Below the pieces are notes generated by a model that was given only the letters and a program-made list of their open reading frames with translations, did no database searches and had not been told where the DNA came from. From Adiantum capillus-veneris (lineage: Eukaryota; Streptophyta; Polypodiopsida; Polypodiales; Pteridaceae), in contig CM043967.1 of assembly GCA_014529385.2 (NCBI GenBank), forward strand, positions 132,922,682 to 132,986,681: a stretch of DNA of 64,000 nt, in the 5' to 3' direction. Position 1 is the first letter of the stretch. The number at the start of each line of letters is the position of its first letter. A program made the position numbers and the translations under genes. Below, piece after piece: positions 59,420-64,000 of the stretch.

Positions 59420-60059
59420 TGAAAAGTATCCTTCTTATTAAGATTGTTGATCTTTTTCTTGTTCAAACCTTTCAATTGTGATTTATAGTTTTGTTAGCAT
59501 GAGATTGTGCTTTTTTAGTTTGAAAAAAACTGTCAAAGATCCAAGTCTTTTTGGCTTTACTTAAGTTATTAATTGTGAAAGATCCAAGTCTTTTTGCTTT
59601 ACTTAAGTTATTGATTGCCTATGTAATAGTCCTTAAAACAATATCGGATGGCTTTCTTGCTCCCATGTCTCACATTGGTCTTTAGGTAAGACAAGTGGTG
59701 ACCTTGAAAGTATGGTCTCATATCTCGATCAAGTGAAGAGACATGAAGCTTAAATATCACTACTATGTATCTAGTGTTAAACTCCATCGAGACAAAGACT
59801 AGATAGCCAAATTGCAGTCGAGTTTAAGTGAAAAATCCATTTGAGCTAAGGTAAAACTTATAGTGCCTCATTTTTCTAGGATTCTACCCCATCAAGGAAG
59901 TTAGAATCTAGCACAAACCAATTAAGACTCTTTTGGAGCCTAGATAGGACAATTCGTGGAACTTATGAAACTTATTATTGAGTTAGAGTCTAGTTTAGAT
60001 AAGCAAAAGATCTTCAAACCAGCACTTGACTTTCTTACTATTCAATATTCAAAGTCCCT
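59420..60059. other. Right edge of the gene module, no gene
   Basis: AT-rich. Duplicated word AAAGATCCAAGTCTTTTT (59537 and 59579, 41-42 bp apart). Last plus-oriented core remnant at ~59693 (AGACAAGTGGTGACC); from ~60080 the core is in the opposite orientation. Confidence 0.55.
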
Positions 60060-63000
60060 TGAGGCTAACAAATTACATACCCACTTGTAACCTAACTAAT
60101 GAGTAATTATATAGATCTAAGCAAGTATATATAATGAGTCTTCAAACTAATAATCCAAGGGAAGAGAGTAGCAAGGTCCACTACTTGTCCAAGCTCAGCT
60201 CTAGACAACATAGAAAGATGCTAGTTCTACTAATTGTCTAATTATAGGCATGGAGAAATGATAGAAGGTTGACCACTTGTCCAACCTATCATCTCTAGTA
60301 AGATGGGAGGTTTGGCCTTAAGATTCACCATGTAACCAACCTATACATCATTGTATTATGAAGAGTAAAAAAGCAAAGCTCCACCACTTGTCCAAGCTAG
60401 TTCTAAAATCCACATGGAGATAAGCAAGCTCCACCATTTGTCGAATCTCTCTTCCATTAAAACATGAAAAAACTCAGCTATGTTGTACAGGGGGACTTTT
60501 TTCCAAGGTCCACCACTTGTCCAAGCTAGGATCCCTAGTAGCACGAGTGGTTTGGTCTCAAGATACACCACTTGTACACTCTATGTCATTATATTAAGAA
60601 GAACTATGTATTAAGGTCCACCACTTGTCCAACCTATAAGGTTATATCTTAAATGGTATCCTTTCTCACCACTTGAAATGCCCATGATATGTTTTACACG
60701 GGGGTTTCATTCCAAGGTCCACCACTTGTCCAAGCTAACTCTATTCAAACATAGAGAGAAGCAAAGGTCCACCACTTGTCCAAGCTAACTCTATTCAAAC
60801 ATAGAGAGAAGCAAAGGTTCACCACTTGTCAAAGCTAGGCTCCGTTGAAGTATGGAGAGAAGTAACCTCCATCATTTTTCCAAGATAGGTGCCATTCAAA
60901 CATGGAAAGAATCAAGATCTACCATGTCTCCGAGATTCTAGGCTCCATTGAAACACCCTAAAACCATGATATTTTGTACATGGGGTGTTTACATTCAAGG
61001 TCTACCACTTCTCTAACGTATTATACCTAGTAGCATGAGTGATTTGGTCTTAAGATTCACCACTTATCCACTCTATGTCATTATATTAAGAATAACTGGG
61101 TGTTAAGGTCCACCACTTGTCCAACCTATAAGGGTATATCTTAAATGGTATCCTTCACCACTTGTCAAGGTCCATCACCACTTTTCCAACCTATAAGGTT
61201 ATATCTTGAATGATATTTTTCCTCATCACTTGTAATGTCCATGCTATGTTTTACAAAGGGGTTTTGTTCCAAGACCCACCACTTGTCCAAGCTAACTCCA
61301 TTAAAACATAGAGAGAAGCAAAGGTCCACCACTTGTCCAAGATAGGCTCCATTGAAACATGGAGAGAAGGATGATCCACCATTTCTCCAAGATAGGTTCC
61401 ATTGAAACATTGAGAGAAGCAATCTCCACCATGTCTCCAAGCTAGGCTCCATTGAAATACCCTAAACCCATAATTTTGTACATGAGGGGTTTACATTCAA
61501 GGTCCACCACTTGTCCAACCTATTATCCCTAGTAGCAAGAGTGGTTTGGTCTCAAGATTCACCACTTGTACACTCTATGTCATTATATTAAGAAGAAATA
61601 TGTGTTAAGGTCCACCACTTGTCCAGCCTATAAGGTTATATTTTAAATAGTATCCTTTCTCACCACTTGAAATGCCCATGATATGTTTTACATGGGGGTT
61701 TCATTCCAAGGTCCACCACTTGTCCAAGCTAACTCTATTAAAACATATAGAGAAAGAAAGGTCCACCACTTGTCCAAGCTAGGCTCATTGAAACATGGAG
61801 AGAAGGAACCTCCACTGTTTCTCCTAGATAGGCTCCATTGAAACATGGAGAGAAATAAGCTCCACCATGTCTCCAAGTTGCTAGGCTCCATTGAAATACC
61901 CAATACCCATAATTTTTTGTACATGGGGGGTTTACATTCAAGGTTCACCACTTGTCCAACCTATTATCCCTAGTAGGTTTGGTCTCATGATTCACCACTT
62001 GTCCACTCTATGTCATTATATTAAGAGGAATTAGGTGTTAAGGTCCACCACTTGTCCAACCTATAATGTTATAGCTTGAATGGTATTTTTTCTCACCACT
62101 TGTAATGCCCATGACATGATTTACATGGGGGTTTTGTTCCAAGGTACACCACTTGTCCAAGATAAATCTATTGAAACATAGAGAGAAACAAAGGTCCACC
62201 ACTTTTCCAAGCTAGGCTGCATTGAAACATGGACCTTAATACCAAATTATTTCTAGTAGCATGAGTGATATTTTGTACATGGGGCGTTTACATTCAAGGT
62301 CCACCACTTGTCCAACCTATTTCCCTAGTAGGTTTGGTCCCAATTTCACCACTTATCCACTCTATGTCATTATATTAAGAATAATTGGGTGTTAAGGTCC
62401 ACCACTTGTCCAACCTATAAGGTTATATATTGAATGGTATTTTTTCTCACCACTTGTAATGCCCATGATATGTTTTACATGGGGTTTTTGTTCCAAGGTC
62501 CACCACTTTTCCAAGATAACTCTATTCAAACATAGAGAGAAACAAAGGTCCACCACTTGTCCAAGCTAGGCTCCATTGAAACATGGAGAGAATGATGCTG
62601 CACCATTTATCCAAGATAGGCTGCATTGAAACATGGAGAGAAGCAAGCTTTACCATGTTTCCAAGCTAGGCTCCATTGAAACACTCTAGGGGGTTTTATT
62701 TCAAGGCCCACCACTTGTTTAACCTATTATCCCTAGTAGCATGAGTGGTTTGGTTTCAAGATTCACCACTTGTACACTCTATGTCATTATATTGTGTTAA
62801 GGTCCACCACTTGTCCAACCTATAAGGTTATATCTTAAATGGTATCCTTTCTCGCCACTTGAAATGCCCATGATATGTTTTACATGGGAGTTTCATTCCA
62901 AGATCCACCACTTGTCCAAGCTAACCATATTCAAACATAGAGAGAAACAAAGGTCCACGACTTGTCCAAGCTAGGCTCCATTGAAACATGGAGAGAAGGA

Positions 63001-64000
63001 ACCTCCACCATTTCTCCTAGATAGGCTCCATTAAAACATGGAGAGAAGTAAGTTCCACCATGTCTCCAAGATGCTAGGCTCCATTGAAATACGCAAAACC
63101 CATGATATTTTGTACATGGGTGATTTACATTCAAGGTCAACCATTTCTCCAACCTATTATCCCTAGTAGGTTTGGTCTCACAATTCACCACTTTTCCACT
63201 ATATGTCATTATAATAAGAGGAATTGGGTGCTAAGGTCCACCACTTGTCCAGCCTATAAGGTTATACCTTGAATGGTATTTTTTCTCACCACTTGTAATG
63301 CCCATGACATGCTTTACATGGGGGTTTTGTTCCAAGGTTCACCACTTGTCCAAGCAAATTCTATTGAAACATAGAGAGAAACAAAGGTCCACCACTTTTC
63401 CAAGCTAGGCTCCATTGAAACATGGACCTTAATACCAAATTATTCCTAGTAGCATGAGTAATATTTTGTACATGGGGGGTTTGCATTCAAGGTCCACCAC
63501 TTGTCCAACGTACTTTTCCTAGTAGGTTTGGTCGCAAGATTCACCACTTGTCCACTCTATGTCATTATATTAATAATAATTGGGTGTTAAGGTCCACCAC
63601 TTTTCCAACCTATAAGGTTATATATTGAATGGTATTTTTTCTCACCACTTGTAATGTCCATGATATGTTTTACATGGGGATTTTGTTCCAAGGTCCACCA
63701 CTTGTCCAAGCTAAATCTGTTCAAACATAGAGAGAAACAAACGTGCACCACTTGTCCAAGCTAGGCTCCATTGAAACATGGAGAGAATGATGCTCCACCA
63801 TTTATCCAAGATAGACTCCATTGAAACATGGAGAGAAGTAAGCTCCACCATGTTTCCAAGATGCTAGAGTCCATTGAAATACCCAAAACCCCTGATACTT
63901 TGTACATGGGGGGTTTACATTCAAGGTCCACCACTTGTCCAACCTATTATCCCTAGTAGCATGAGTGGCTTGGTCTCAGGATTCACCACTTGTCCACTCT
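60060..64000 (-). repeat. Satellite array 3, right inverted arm (continues past window end)
   Basis: The core appears as CAAGGTCCACCACTTGTCC. Units carry the same words as the left arm, inverted (TCCATTGAAACATGGAGAG, CCTATAAGGTTATATC, CATGATATGTTTTACATGG), with steps of roughly 400-500 bp. The inner edge 60095-60265 is the inverse of the left-arm edge 51410-51560, including sequence that is not part of the repeated unit (CTCAGCTCTAGACAAC, TCTAATTATAGG, AGATCTAAGCAAGTATA). Confidence 0.93.

Overview
The window looks like nuclear DNA from a large, transposon-rich land-plant genome. The grounds are several nested Ty3/gypsy LTR retrotransposons (one family has a primer-binding site that pairs with a tRNA-Asp-like 3' end), GT-AG introns, and kilobases of tandem repeats. 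A non-seed plant such as a fern, lycophyte or bryophyte is my guess from the gene content, not a demonstrated placement. I see no bacterial-style operon, rRNA or tRNA gene.

Positions 1-36,307 are retrotransposon strata. An old, partly autonomous Ty3/gypsy copy (family A, copy A1; 1-16,071, its 5' end outside the window) carries RT, RNase H and integrase, plus an unusual second retropepsin-like domain and a W-x-P-K repeat tail after the integrase. A2 (4,906-13,723) is inserted in its tail with target duplication GGTAC. A2 has both LTRs, PBS, PPT, gag and protease, but lacks the ~4.15 kb that would encode RT, RNase H and integrase. A third copy with the same deletion, A3 (24,434-33,358, minus strand, target duplication AGAGA), lies within the split remains of an unrelated Ty3/gypsy (family B: PBS 19,288, protease 21,090, RT 22,386, RNase H to 23,758, integrase 35,411-36,136). 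A1's 3' end is a mosaic of internal sequence, family leader and half an LTR. A probable 1.3 kb DNA transposon (17,672-18,984) and a 142 bp copia-like LTR (36,166-36,307) complete this part.

Positions 36,308-42,305 hold a 43 bp minisatellite, a 171 bp tandem array whose units alternate between two types, and a minus-strand gene (39,083-42,305). That gene encodes a large protein with Zn-Cys clusters, a helix-turn-helix-like segment and three acidic motifs (IHDKMDQ, LDNCAGEN, GHTHEDID) resembling an RNase-H-fold transposase/DUF7869-type core.

Positions 42,384-64,000 are dominated by a satellite built on the 19 bp core GGACAAGTGGTGGACCTTG. The main array (45,955-51,560) has a 442 bp higher-order unit. 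An array in the opposite orientation starts at ~60,060 and runs off the window. The inner edges of the two arrays are homologous in inverted orientation, so they form a long inverted repeat around an 8.5 kb spacer. The spacer carries three plus-strand genes: a ParB-like domain fused to a degenerate beta-class DNA methyltransferase-like domain (51,636-54,299, one 84 bp intron), a small SET-domain protein (56,750-57,343), and an FCP1/NIF-type HAD phosphatase-like protein with a SAP-like C terminus (57,999-59,182, one frame break). Three of the four genes in the satellite half start a few bases after a splice acceptor. My main hypothesis is that this half is a large, undescribed mobile element or satellite-bounded gene module with chromatin/DNA-modification cargo. 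The inverted arms and gene order are visible in the sequence; mobility and function are inference.
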